Shown piece after piece: positions 22,117 to 31,818 of a stretch of 48,704 nt of DNA. Position 1 is the stretch's first letter. Each line of letters begins with the position of its first letter. A model generated the notes under the pieces. The model saw nothing but the letters and a program-made list of their open reading frames with translations. It did not search any database and was not told the DNA's origin. The translations under genes were made by a program, and so were the position numbers. Source of the DNA: Phytophthora quininea (lineage: Eukaryota; Oomycota; Peronosporomycetes; Peronosporales; Peronosporaceae); the NCBI GenBank assembly GCA_011947345.1, contig JAAVTG010000399.1:1-48704 (forward strand), written 5' to 3'.

Positions 22117-24306
22117 CTATCGAAAACTTCTTGCTGGTGGAATGGGGCCGGTGCTTCTTGCTCGTCGTATTGCTGGCAGCACCACAGCGTATCCTGCCAA
22201 CATCGCTAAGATGGCTGCCGCGCCAAACCCGACAATATCTTGTGTCGGGATATATCCAGGTGGATAGCGCTCACGGTCGCTGGGCCAGTTGTGCGCCGAC
22301 ACAATCCACGTCTCGTCCTTGACTCGACGCTCGACATCAGACACGAACTCGAAGTGCAGGTGGGTCGAGTTGTAGATGTGCACACGACCGTAGCCGTGCT
22401 CCAGGAAGCCCTGCTCTCGCCAACGTGATCGATAGAACCCGGCAGTGTCCACAGTGTAGCCTCCCGACCCAACCATGAGATGCACAGGCGCCATGGCCTT
22501 CTCACTTGGAGACTCAATGCATCGATCACCAAATACCGGGCACGTGCGCTCGTACGAGTGGTAATGGCCAGCGAACACAATGTCCACGTGGTAATCGGCC
22601 AGCTCCTGCTCCAACTCATCGCGAAGAATGAGCGACCGGTAGTAGTCGCCAGAGTACGCGACCGAGCAATACAAGGGGCGGTGGATGTACACAAAGACCC
22701 ACGGGGTCTTGGATCGGTCGACGTTCTTGAGGTCGCCTACTAGCCACTCGTGCATCGGCGAACCTCGCGCAAACTCGTGCTCGCTGCTCAGTACGGTGTG
22801 ATGCACAAGCCCCGTGTCGAAGCTGTACCAATAGATGCCGTTGCCATTGCCTGGCATGTGGAAACGCTTCTCTGAAGGCACGCCACACTCGCCGAAGGAG
22901 TCGTGGCCGTGAGTACCATCCTTCTCGAACGTGGAAAAGGCTGGATACTTGACGTGGTCCTTCTTCACTCCTTCCAAGTACCCGTAGTCTATGGATGTAC
23001 AATAGCATTACGATGAGCTACATGAAAGCGGGTGGTCAACCAATAGAACGTACCGTGGTTTCCCATGCTGATCATGTACGGGAGTCGCGAAGCCGCATAC
23101 TCGATGAGGTGGCCGAACTGGTCCCAAATGAACGTAGCTCCTCTTGCATACGAGAGGTCTCCGACGTGCATTACTCCTACATACCGGTGCTTGGTCGGGT
23201 CTTCCACCGCTCGTTCCATGTCCTCACGAATCAGCTGCATGGTGGTGCCGCAGTTGCCGTCATCCTCTGCAAAATTCTGCGTCGCTCCTGTAGGAGTATT
23301 CAGGTCTCCGAAGACGAAAAAGCTCATACTGGATCCTTCTGCATCGCTCGAGACGCTGTTACTCCCCACGGGAGGCGGCATCCGGAACTCAAACGTGTCG
23401 CTCAGTCCCCCTTCTCGTCTCCGACTCGGTAAAAGTATTTCTTCCCCGCATCCAGCTTCGTCATGACGGCATCAAAAATCTGTCCGGGGTCTCTGTAGTT
23501 CCTGGGGAACACGTTGGTCGCTGGTCCGTTGCACATCTCCGAGGCCTTATAGCTGCTAGACGAGGCCTTTTCCACCCTCGCCAGCTTGTCCTTTTGCTCT
23601 CCGAACAGCACCACCGGACGCGTCACATTGTCACTGACCCATTTGACCCTCATCTCGTCGGGTCTCTCCGTCAGTGCCAAATGCACTTGCAATGGCTGCG
23701 TCGGTCCCTGTTTGAACCGCAGCAGTTCACTCTCCGCCAGCACAACGTCGTCTCCAGTCACAAACTTCAGCTGCCATGAGCAGCGCATGTTGACTAACGG
23801 TCCAATACGGACCACGCCTGCACTTTTTCCATTTGTGGGGGTCGTGTCCATAAACTCCTGTACACTTGGGAAGTGCTTGCTCTCTTCATCTGCAGCACCC
23901 ACACAGTACGCAGCGACTCGGTCTCGACCGAAGAATTGTGGCTGAGGAGCGTCGTATTCAAACTTGACGTCCACAGTGTCCAGATTGTCCAAGGTGGCTT
24001 TAGAGACGCTAAACGTCTTCAGTCTGCGCGGAGTCTTGGCGTCTGCTTGTTCCAAGGCCTTCTGGTCTTCTTTTAGGGACGGATTTTCCCAGCTGCCAGT
24101 GTCCAAGAGCACTGCAATGACGAATAGCACGCCTGACAAGGCGAGGAACCCAGCAAGACGATGTAATCGGGCGTTTGTGGGGAGACGGAGGCCTTGCGAG
24201 GACGGCTCGGAATGTCGGAGGAAGCAGGAGCCTCTTGGGAGTCTGGAGATGCCGGGGAGAGGAACGCGCGACGCTCCAGCGACGCGTCCGAGCCGCGAGA
24301 GACCAT
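22117..24306 (-). CDS. purple acid phosphatase (membrane-anchored metallophosphoesterase)
   Basis: Hydrolyses phosphate monoesters with a dinuclear metal centre, probably at the cell surface or in the secretory pathway. Two exons: 24306-23054 and 22988-22117 (intron 23053-22989). Metal-ligand motifs in order: FGDLN, GDLSYARG, GNH then DYGY (joined across the intron), IHRPLYC and GHYHSYERT. N-terminal signal anchor LAGFLALSGVLFVIAVLL near residue 60; second helix close to the C-terminus (GFGAAAILAMLAGYAVVLPA). A fibronectin-like N-terminal domain precedes the catalytic domain. Two one-base contractions break the frame: at 24169-24171 (GGG on the plus strand) and at 23403, where EKGD should continue WSDTFEFR. 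With two bases restored the length is 709 codons. Confidence 0.88.
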
Positions 24307-24509
24307 GATCACCCGGCGCGTGATTCAAGACCGATACGACAGTTAACCAGCAAAGAATGTTATTATGCTCTAAAACGCGAACATGACGGATGAAGAGCAA
24401 GATTAGACTGAGGACGATGGAGGACGCTTATGAGGACATGGGAAGCAAAAATCTATTGCGATTATATATAACGATCCTCGTGGATCTACAGCTCGCATGG
24501 GGCTCCAGT

Positions 24510-25391
24510 TTACACCAGGCCGAGGTAGCTGAAGAGCATGAGCGCTATCCATAGATAGCTGAAGGGCACGCCCATGATCCACAGCGCGAAGAAGATCAGC
24601 AGCAAGTTGCCGCCGCCGATCCGATAGTTCGACAGTCGCTCGTTCGCTTGCGGTCGGTTGTCACCAGCGTTCTGGCCAGGCACACTAAAAGTAAGCACCA
24701 AAAACAACGTCAGCAACTCGTACCAGTTTAACAGTCACGTTTTCACGTCACGCACCGCTGCCGTTGGTTCACTCCATGCATCCGCATGCCAGGCATCCCC
24801 ATACCGGGAGCTCCTCCGAACGACGTGAAGGTGAAGCCTGGTCCAAACTGCGACACGTGCACTCGACCGCCGCCAAAGTTGTGCATGCCGCCGCCCCGCA
24901 TGCCGTCCTGGAAGAACATACTGAAAGGGTCCTGGCCGCCGAAGAAGGTGCGGAAGATCTCCTCTGCGTCCTGGCCCTGGAAATTCATGCCTGGACCTCC
25001 TGGTCCTGCAGAGGCAGTGCCGCCCACTGCCGCCTTGCCGAAGCGGTCGTACTGACGCCGCTTATCTTCATCCGACAGCACTGAGTAGGCCTGCAAATGT
25101 AGTAGATGAGTTTAATCATTATTATATTCCTTGTTGCTATTGTAAAATGATATTCACCTCTCCAATCTCTTTGAACTTTGTCTCGGCTTCTTCCTTGTTG
25201 TCCAGGTTCTTGTCTGTTAAATAAAATTATAGGTAGAGTAGGTTAGTTTAATTAGCATATAACTTAGCAGGAGGGGAACTAGACATGCCTGGGTGGTAGC
25301 GGATGGCCAACTTGCGGTAGGCGCGCTTGATCTCGTCCACCGAGGCCGACTTCTCGATGCCCAGCGTCTCGTAGTAGCTCACGTCGCCCAT
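24510..25391 (-). CDS. membrane-anchored DnaJ (Hsp40) co-chaperone
   Basis: Stimulates Hsp70, probably at the ER or another endomembrane. Four exons: 25391-25289, 25213-25158, 25090-24756, 24684-24510; 669 nt, 222 residues, no frame break. The J-domain starts at residue 3 ([20 protein letters not shown]); HPD is split by intron 1 (YHP|DKNLDN). Intron 1 begins GC (CCCAG|GCATGT) and ends AG, a GC-AG intron; the others are GT-AG. A Gly/Phe/Met-rich region follows ([18 protein letters not shown]). The C-terminus has two short hydrophobic segments ([18 protein letters not shown] and [14 protein letters not shown]), so it is probably tail-anchored. This layout resembles DNAJB12/B14-type ER J-proteins but is shorter. 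The start at MGDVSYY is supported by J-domain position. Confidence 0.88.
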
Positions 25392-25650
25392 GCTCGGCCT
25401 CTGGGGATAACCGACGTCAGCTTTCTGGCGGACTGTGAATCCACGTGGTAAAAACAAAAGTTTAGTCAACCACACCAATGTACCCATGTGTGAAAAGTAT
25501 CCATAACGGACAAGTGCAACTACAAGTTGCCTTTTGCGTTGCGAGCAGTTTCCTTTGACTGTATTAATAGGGCGGTGGACCAAAGCTGCAACGTGCTAAC
25601 GTGCTGGGTACTATTCCTCAGCAGTGTTTCGTCCTGGACTCCTGCCAGCG
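25392..25650. promoter_or_regulatory. divergent promoter region, J-protein / phosphodiesterase
   Basis: 259 bp separate the start codons of two genes transcribed outward. It must hold both 5' leaders and core promoters. No specific factor site is claimed. Confidence 0.5.
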
Positions 25651-28207
25651 ATGACCGTCGTGACGCCGCTGACGCCATTGGTGCCGCTGGCGCCGCCAGG
25701 TGCTCTGGACCAGGACAGTCCGACGTTCACCAAGCGCAATATGCACGCAGCTCCGCGACGGTCGGTGCCCAGAGCGGTTGTACTGGTGCAGCAGCCCACA
25801 CACCCGTTGCTGTGCCACTTTGAAGACCGCGACGTGGAGCAGAAATTCCAGACCTACTTCCGCAAGGAGTGGCAGGCCAGTCTCGTGACGAGCATGACGG
25901 TCGTGCTGGTCGCTCTGGCAGCGGGATGCTACCTCATCACCAACACCAAGACACTCACTATTACAAGGGAGTACGAGCACTCGGTTCTTGCGGAATTTGG
26001 AGAGAAATTCTCTACCAACCAGCAAAAGTTGACGAGTATGAAGTTCCCACAAGCTTTGTGGCTGAAGGACGGAGCCTACGCTGGAGTCACGGTAGCACTT
26101 TACCTACTGGCAGCGTGTTGTGTGCTGTACATTTGGCGACGAACAGGAGAGTTCCGATTTCAAACGGCTCGGTCGGATCCGGTGCAGCTCGTGCTGCTAT
26201 TCTTCTACCACTGCGTGATGCCTCCTCTGCTGCTGGTTGTGCTTGCTGGAGTGGAGAAGCAAAATCGAATTGTGCAACAACTCAATGGGGTGGGCTCTGA
26301 AGAGATCAAGCTGACGGCTGTGCTGCTTGGAGAGAGCTTTCTGGACAGTCTGCTGTTTGTCGAGCTCGTGGGGGCAGCAGCGTGTGCTTTTCTGCTGCGT
26401 CTACAGTTCGCTTATTTCGCGATTGTCGTCGCTGAGCTTTCGCTGTTGGCGAGTGTGGCCATTGGAATTCACAGCTCGACACGAGTGGTGGCTTCGAGAC
26501 GACTCTCTCATCTGGTTGCGTTCTTTCTGCTGCTGCTGTTTGCCCTGCGTGCTGTTCGAGAACACGAGCGCAGTACTCGACGAGAATTCCTCACGTCGTT
26601 TCACCTGGTCACTGAGGCTCGACGACTGAGCAGAGCTAACCTCGAGATCAAGGAAGAGCTGTCGGGTAAACTCAACTACCAGCTGCACTACGAAATGGGC
26701 GACATTCTCCGCATCTTGTGCCAGATTAAAGTGAAAATGGGGCACAGCGAGAAGCGAGACATCGACAAGATCATCACGGCGCTGGTCAAGAACCAAGATC
26801 TGTTCGAGGTCACACTCAGCTCAACGATGCCTGAGTACGAAGAGGAAGTCCAGGGATGGCTGCACATGATGGATTTCAAGGACCACCCACCGGCGCACCC
26901 TGCCGACCAGCCCAGAACTCCTGCCGGTAGCGACGGTCGTCATTCGAGGCATTATTCAACGTCTACAGAAATTCTCCGCGCAGCGACTTCGCGTCGATTA
27001 AGCGCCAATGCTTCGATCCTTGAAAAACGTGACTCTAGCGACGGTCTTCGTCGCTTCTTCGACAGCAACCGTACATTGAAAAACGCTGTGGAAACTTTCG
27101 TTCAGCCACTCGAAACTGAAGGCATCTCGCACTGGCTCATGGATCGGATCCAGAACCACTTTTTCGTTGACATTTTCTATCTGTCACAGTACACACCGTC
27201 GCCACTGCAGGCCGTTCTCATGGCCTGCGTCAAAGTCAATGGGTTTATCGAAAGACTTGGACTGGATGAACGAAAACTTTCAAGCTTTGCTGCAGCGGTG
27301 GAAGACCGCTACCTCAACCGGAATCCGTATCACAACCACCTGTACGTCTCGAAGACCTGGATGTTTATCCCATTACTCGGCATGCTAGCGAGATATTGAT
27401 TTCTTCTTGTTATTGTAGGCATGCTGCTGCGGTCGTAGCTGACATCAATTTCTACCTCAGACGTGTCCGCTTAAACTTCGACGACGGCGCTTTGTTTGTT
27501 GGGCTCATTGCTGCCGCAGCGCATGACATTTCGCACCCGGGCGTTTCCAATGGCTTCCTCATCGCCACCAAGTCCAATCTCGCCATCACCTACAGCGACG
27601 ACAGCGTACTGGAACGCATGCACATCGCCGAGTTGTACCGCATCCTATCTCACGACGCATACGACGTCTTTGATCACATGCCTACGCCCCAGAGAATCGA
27701 GTCGCGCAAGATCATAATCGGCATGATTCTCGCCACGGATCTGGCGCGGCACTTCCAGCGGATTTCCGTGCTCAAGACGAAAAAGTTTGCTATCTCGGAG
27801 GAAGCGCAGGGTCTCGAGTTGTCGCTACTGCTGGAGACGATGCTCATGCTGGCAGACCTCGGACACACTGCCAAGCCATTCGACTACCACCAGACGTGGG
27901 CCGAGCGGATTTCCGAGGAGTTCTTTCGACAGGGAGAAACGGAGGAACACAACAACTTGCCGATCTCTCCCTATGCGATCGAAAACAGGCCAATTTACCG
28001 CGAAGTCAAGCCACTTTCCTCACTCTCGTGGCCACGCCGCTCTTTGAAACAGCAGGCCAGGTTTTCTCGATCGACGACTACGACGCCGTCATTTCCGAGC
28101 TGCGCAACAATATCGCCACGTGGAAAGACCGGATCGAGCACGTGGAAGGAGCGACGCTAGAGACTGTGTCCTCCACACATAACAACGGCCAGCGGTATGA
28201 CGGCTAG
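25651..28207 (+). CDS. class I 3',5'-cyclic nucleotide phosphodiesterase with N-terminal membrane domain
   Basis: Degrades cAMP and/or cGMP at a membrane. Two exons: 25651-27341 and 27419-28207. The intron (27342-27418) splits the class signature, joining YHNHL to HAAAVVADINFYL. Metal-binding HD motif: AAAAHDISHPGVSNGFL. Later motifs: DLGHTAKPF and ERISEEFFRQGE. The first 300 residues contain about six hydrophobic helices (e.g. SLVTSMTVVLVALAAGCYLI, YLLAACCVLYIW), then a charged linker. The C-terminal frame breaks at CCC 27969-27971: a fourth C joins NLPISP to LCDRKQANLPRSQ, the expected sequence, and total length becomes 827 codons. The start at 25651 (MTVVTPLTPL) is the first ATG; upstream in frame there is only GTG. 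Substrate choice cannot be read from sequence. Confidence 0.88.
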
Positions 28208-28274
28208 GTATTCGTGTACCATTAAAAGCACCTCATTAGTTTTGATATCGTGATATCCAAAGACCACCGCTGGT

Positions 28275-28976
28275 CTAGGAATACTCGACCTTTTCGCCGT
28301 ACTCGGTGTAGTAGTTGGCCACTGACACGGACGATTTGGTGGCGTCGTTGGCGTCCAACCAGACGTGGCATTTCTCGTACGGAGGCGAGTACAAATGCAT
28401 CGAGATGGCGTCCACCGTCAAATCTGGATTCCCCACCTTGTGCAGCCCCAGCGAGTCGTCCATGTAGGTGACTCCGTTCGTGAGCACCACATTGGATGTC
28501 TCCACCAGTTTGCCGTCCTGAGCTTTGTAGCGCACTTCGTTGACGAACCCTTGGACGACTTTGACCCAGCACCCGTCGCTTGGGTGGTCATGGATCGGAC
28601 TGTACTTGCCTCGGTTCCAGCACAGCAGCATGAGTGCGTACGTCTCGTTGTCTGTCGAGATGAGGTTGCGCGTGTAGTTCCTGGACGGGTCGAAGTGAGC
28701 GAACCGCTTCAGTTCCTCCATGTCGACAGGGAAGTCCCTACCAAGATATGGCATCGCATTAGCCACAATGAAACCATCTCATTATCTAGGCTGCCATTAC
28801 TCGAGCAGCTTCTTGAGCTTGGGTTTGTCCTTGATGGCGACCTGCGGGTTGCTCTCCAGTTCCCGTTCGAGCGTCTCCACCAGCTGCGCCAGGTCCATGG
28901 GAGGCGAGTCGCTCTCATTTGCCGTCTCCTTCGAGTCGGTCTCTTCAGGAAACGCAGTGGAAATCGCCACAATCAT
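28275..28976 (-). CDS. CDO1: cysteine dioxygenase
   Basis: Oxidises L-cysteine to cysteine sulfinate with a mononuclear iron; cytosolic, cysteine catabolism and taurine pathway. Two exons: 28976-28801 and 28737-28275, intron 28800-28738 (GA|GTAATG ... GGTAG|G), joining KKLLE to DFPVDMEELKRF; 639 nt, 212 residues, no frame break. Iron ligands in PIHDHPSDGCW (two His; the Cys is at the position that crosslinks to Tyr in animal enzymes) and the third His in SMHLYSPPYEKCH, with the partner Tyr probably in the same block. Length matches the family (about 200). It converges on the phosphodiesterase gene with only 67 bp between the stop codons. Symbol given by family resemblance. Confidence 0.92.
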
Positions 28977-29076
28977 GACGACTTCTTCGGCACAGCGCAA
29001 GATGCTATCTGTCGACGAACGGCTCTTCAACGATAAGTACGAGCAGCCATCTCGGATAAATTCAACGTGAAAGGGA

Positions 29077-31257
29077 TCAAGTTGCTTTCCCTTTATTGTC
29101 CAGGTGGGTTTGTTTAGAGTCTGGATGCAGCCAGTTGCTGTATGGCACGGCGGTGGGCCCTAGAAGCCGCTCGAGTTGCCGGTCTAAGCACTTTTCGATG
29201 GTGCAGAGATGTCGGATGTAGGCCAGCTTGGGCCACGCAGTCCGTTGGCCGCCTTCGATGTAGTTGTGCATGTCCTGCTTGGTCGGGTTCTGGATCGCCT
29301 TGATGCCGACCGCTTCCTGGAAGGAAAACTCGGGAACGAGCGTCACATTACCCGAGAAGTTTTGTCGGAAGTAAGCGCTGAATTGGTGGCCGTAGATCTT
29401 GGGGAAGAGCCCCAGGAAAGCGAGCATCTTGAGTCGGTGCCGAATGTCGGCAGCGATCACGCTCTCTAACGTGTGGAAGATGCTTTTGCGGAAGCCTGGC
29501 TGGTTGATCTCGTCGCCCACGAACGGCACAACGTGCGGGTTCACTTGAGACACAATGAAATTGGTCACGTTGAAACAGCTCGCCATGGTTTCCATGGGGA
29601 GGTCGTGCTGAATGCTGCCGTCGCACCACTCCTTGCCCAGCGAATTGTAGGGCACGACGTTGCCGTCAAAATCGCGTGCCATGAGCTGTTTGCTCTTCAT
29701 GATACCGGGCAATGAACAGGAGCACGCCACGGCACTCCAAAGCAGCACGTGGGGCGAGTTGACGTGGTCCAACAGCAGCTTCTTGGGGCCTTTGTGCGCA
29801 CTGTTGACGTCTGAAGCTGAGACCGTGATGCACACGTGGCGGCCCGTTTTCAGATACGCGTCTTGGAAGGTGTAGTACATGGTCTTCTTGAGCGAGTTCA
29901 ATGGTTCGCCGTAATAATGCTGTGTCGTGCGCTCGAAAGTCGAGCACTCCACTAGGAAACCAGTCTTGACGCAGTGAGCCAACTGCTTCACCAGAGGAGG
30001 GAACCACCGAATGCCAAAAGGGATAAACCGCGTGGAGACATCGTCCTGGATAATGTCGTTCAGCAGTTCCTCGTTCGTCTTGCAAGCGATCATCGCAGCT
30101 GTGATAGCACCGCCAGAAGACCCGGAGACGATATTCGGCATGAGATCCGCCTCCATCAGCGACTTGATAATGCCCTTGTGGTACATGGCGATCGATCCAC
30201 CGCCGCTCAAGCACAACGCCGTCGCGCCGAACGATTGCTTCATGTGCTTGAAGAACTCGATCTTCTCTGCGGTCGGGAATTCTTCTTCACTCGCGTCACC
30301 GAGCATCTCGAGCGCATGTACCACGGCAGCATTGTACTCGGTGATGATAGTTTTGGTGCCGGACATACATTCGAGGTGCAGACCGGGCGAGTCCACGCCG
30401 AGTTCGTTGCGCATCACACAAGCCGCCATCATATAGCGGAGTTCTCGAAGGTTGGGCTTCTCTTCCTCCATGGCTCGCTGCAACGCCTTGAGATTCATCC
30501 GCAGCTGGACAAAGTCGCACACTTCCAGGTCGTCCTCCGAGATGGTCGTCTTCCAATGGTCTCTGCCTTCCAGAGTGTCCAGGTACTCTGCCATCTCCGT
30601 CCACACGGCGTGAGTTGGTGCTGTCTTCATCAGCATCCGCAGCGCTACCGCTTGTCTGTTGCGGACGCCAAACACACAAGAATACCCTCGTCGAAGCAGC
30701 ACCAGTGTGATCTTCAGGAACTTGACGGTGACGTAGCACGTCATGGAGAAGGCGATGCGAGCGAGTTGGTAGAGCGCAATGACCCACTGCAACGTCACCC
30801 CAGCTTGCAGGTACAGGAACCAGCCGATCGCCTTGTACTTGCGCAGCAGCACCAAGCAGACCACAGTGAGCGTGAGCGCCGCTGTGACCTGTGGAGACTT
30901 GTACATGCCCTGCAGAATGGACACGACGGAGCTGGAAGGTCTGGCCTCGAGCTGCTGCAGTGCGTTCCAGCCGTCCACCAGCACGACGGACGCGTTGCCA
31001 GCGGTCCAAGCTGCACGGTCTTGCATGTGTGCTATGACGAGAGGGGTCTGAGCTATTGCCAGTGCAGCCAAAGGCACTAGGTAGTAGCTGGCGACGGACA
31101 CGAGCAGCACGGCGCTCGTGACGTTGGCGACGAATTGAGCCACGCGCTCCGAGTCCTTCCAGGCGGCTTTGGGCTGAATTGTGGGCATGGCTCGCTCGCT
31201 GGAAGTCCTCAGCAGCTCCAACTTGAGCGACGCGGGGAGAGGCACGGCGGGCTGCAT
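29077..31257 (-). CDS. patatin-like lipase, TGL/SDP1 type
   Basis: Probable triacylglycerol lipase or phospholipase acting on lipid droplets or membranes. Single exon, 726 residues, intact. The N-terminal 190 residues contain several hydrophobic helices (e.g. VTSAVLLVSVASYYLVPLAA, AALTLTVVCLVLL, SMTCYVTVKFLKITLVLL). Patatin core: oxyanion loop LSGGGSIAMYHKGII, nucleophile elbow GSSGG (Ser in GxSxG) and catalytic Asp in WCDGS. The conserved block between the helices and the core (NLRELRYMMAACVMRNELG) is typical of yeast Tgl3/4/5 and plant SDP1 lipases. The ATG at 31257 is the first in frame; a tandem-repeat tract begins 40 bp upstream and probably includes its promoter or leader. Confidence 0.9.
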   Translation of the reverse strand: MQPAVPLPASLKLELLRTSSERAMPTIQPKAAWKDSERVAQFVANVTSAVLLVSVASYYLVPLAALAIAQTPLVIAHMQDRAAWTAGNASVVLVDGWNALQQLEARPSSSVVSILQGMYKSPQVTAALTLTVVCLVLLRKYKAIGWFLYLQAGVTLQWVIALYQLARIAFSMTCYVTVKFLKITLVLLRRGYSCVFGVRNRQAVALRMLMKTAPTHAVWTEMAEYLDTLEGRDHWKTTISEDDLEVCDFVQLRMNLKALQRAMEEEKPNLRELRYMMAACVMRNELGVDSPGLHLECMSGTKTIITEYNAAVVHALEMLGDASEEEFPTAEKIEFFKHMKQSFGATALCLSGGGSIAMYHKGIIKSLMEADLMPNIVSGSSGGAITAAMIACKTNEELLNDIIQDDVSTRFIPFGIRWFPPLVKQLAHCVKTGFLVECSTFERTTQHYYGEPLNSLKKTMYYTFQDAYLKTGRHVCITVSASDVNSAHKGPKKLLLDHVNSPHVLLWSAVACSCSLPGIMKSKQLMARDFDGNVVPYNSLGKEWCDGSIQHDLPMETMASCFNVTNFIVSQVNPHVVPFVGDEINQPGFRKSIFHTLESVIAADIRHRLKMLAFLGLFPKIYGHQFSAYFRQNFSGNVTLVPEFSFQEAVGIKAIQNPTKQDMHNYIEGGQRTAWPKLAYIRHLCTIEKCLDRQLERLLGPTAVPYSNWLHPDSKQTHLDNKGKAT

Positions 31258-31296
31258 CGTCTTTGGGTCGGAAGCGGCGTGAGACGGAGCAACTGC

Positions 31297-31635
31297 GCGA
31301 TCCTCCGCCTCCCTTCAGGACGCGAATGCAATGGCAACAGCCCCAAGAGAATCGCGGGACTCGCAGCAGCTTGAGCAATGAGAAAACTCGCCAGCCGAGT
31401 GTACGTGTGCTCCAGAGGGACTGACTGAAGCGATCCTCCGCCTCCCTTCAGGACGCGAATGCAATGGCAACAGCCCCAAGAGAATCGCGGGACTCGCAGC
31501 AGCTTGTCGGCTTGAGCAATGAGAAAGCTCGCCAGCCGAGTGTCGTGTGCTCCAGCAATGAGAAAACTCGCCAGCCGAGTGTACGTGTGCTCCAGCAATG
31601 AGAAAACTCGCCAGCCGAGTGTACGTGTGCTCCAG
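31297..31635. repeat. nested tandem repeats between the lipase start and the Fanzor 3' end
   Basis: Two levels are visible. A unit starting GCGATCCTCCGCCTCCCTTC recurs at 31297 and 31430 (133-bp period, nearly identical; the second copy has an 8-bp insert, TCGGCTTG). Its end consists of a 40-bp unit starting CAATGAGAAAACTCGCCAGC and ending GTGTGCTCCAG, present at 31376-31415, 31517-31555 (one base short), 31556-31595 and 31596-31635. The last two are perfect head-to-tail copies. None of the units is a multiple of three, arguing against coding use. Confidence 0.92.
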
Positions 31636-31818
31636 AGCACCGAGCACCGCAGATTACTGAATTACTGAAATAATGCCGCTCCTAGTACTTTCCTTTGCTG
31701 TTCTGGTGGAGTTGCCGGACCGGCGGCCAGCAATGCCTGCAGACGACGCTGCGAGACGACCTGCTTCCTTGAGGTTACCACCCGATGGATGGCCTGGCTG
31801 GATAAAATGGATCGGGGA
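31636..31818 (-). other. 3' flank of the Fanzor ORF; candidate guide-RNA region
   Basis: Sequence directly downstream of the Fanzor stop. In TnpB/Fanzor systems the guide RNA scaffold overlaps the 3' end of the nuclease gene and extends to the element end, so this interval is where it would be expected. I see no strong hairpin that proves it; this is an inference from family organisation only. Confidence 0.25.

Noticed and set aside
22117..24306. Purple acid phosphatase as a pseudogene because of two frame breaks
   Set aside because: Both breaks are one-base contractions, the restored length is an exact 709 codons and all metal motifs are intact, so sequence error is more likely.
29974..31080. 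368-codon plus-strand ORF opposite the lipase
   Set aside because: Antisense shadow of an intact, well-conserved lipase frame; composition is low-complexity His/Arg/Gln-rich as expected for the mirror frame.
31297..31635. Repeats as a CRISPR-like array
   Set aside because: Copies of the 40-bp unit abut with no unique spacers, and the sequence is eukaryotic; a plain tandem minisatellite explains it.
31315..31647. Long open frames across the tandem repeats
   Set aside because: Produced by repeating a unit free of stops; unit lengths (40, 133) are not multiples of three, and frames have no conserved character.
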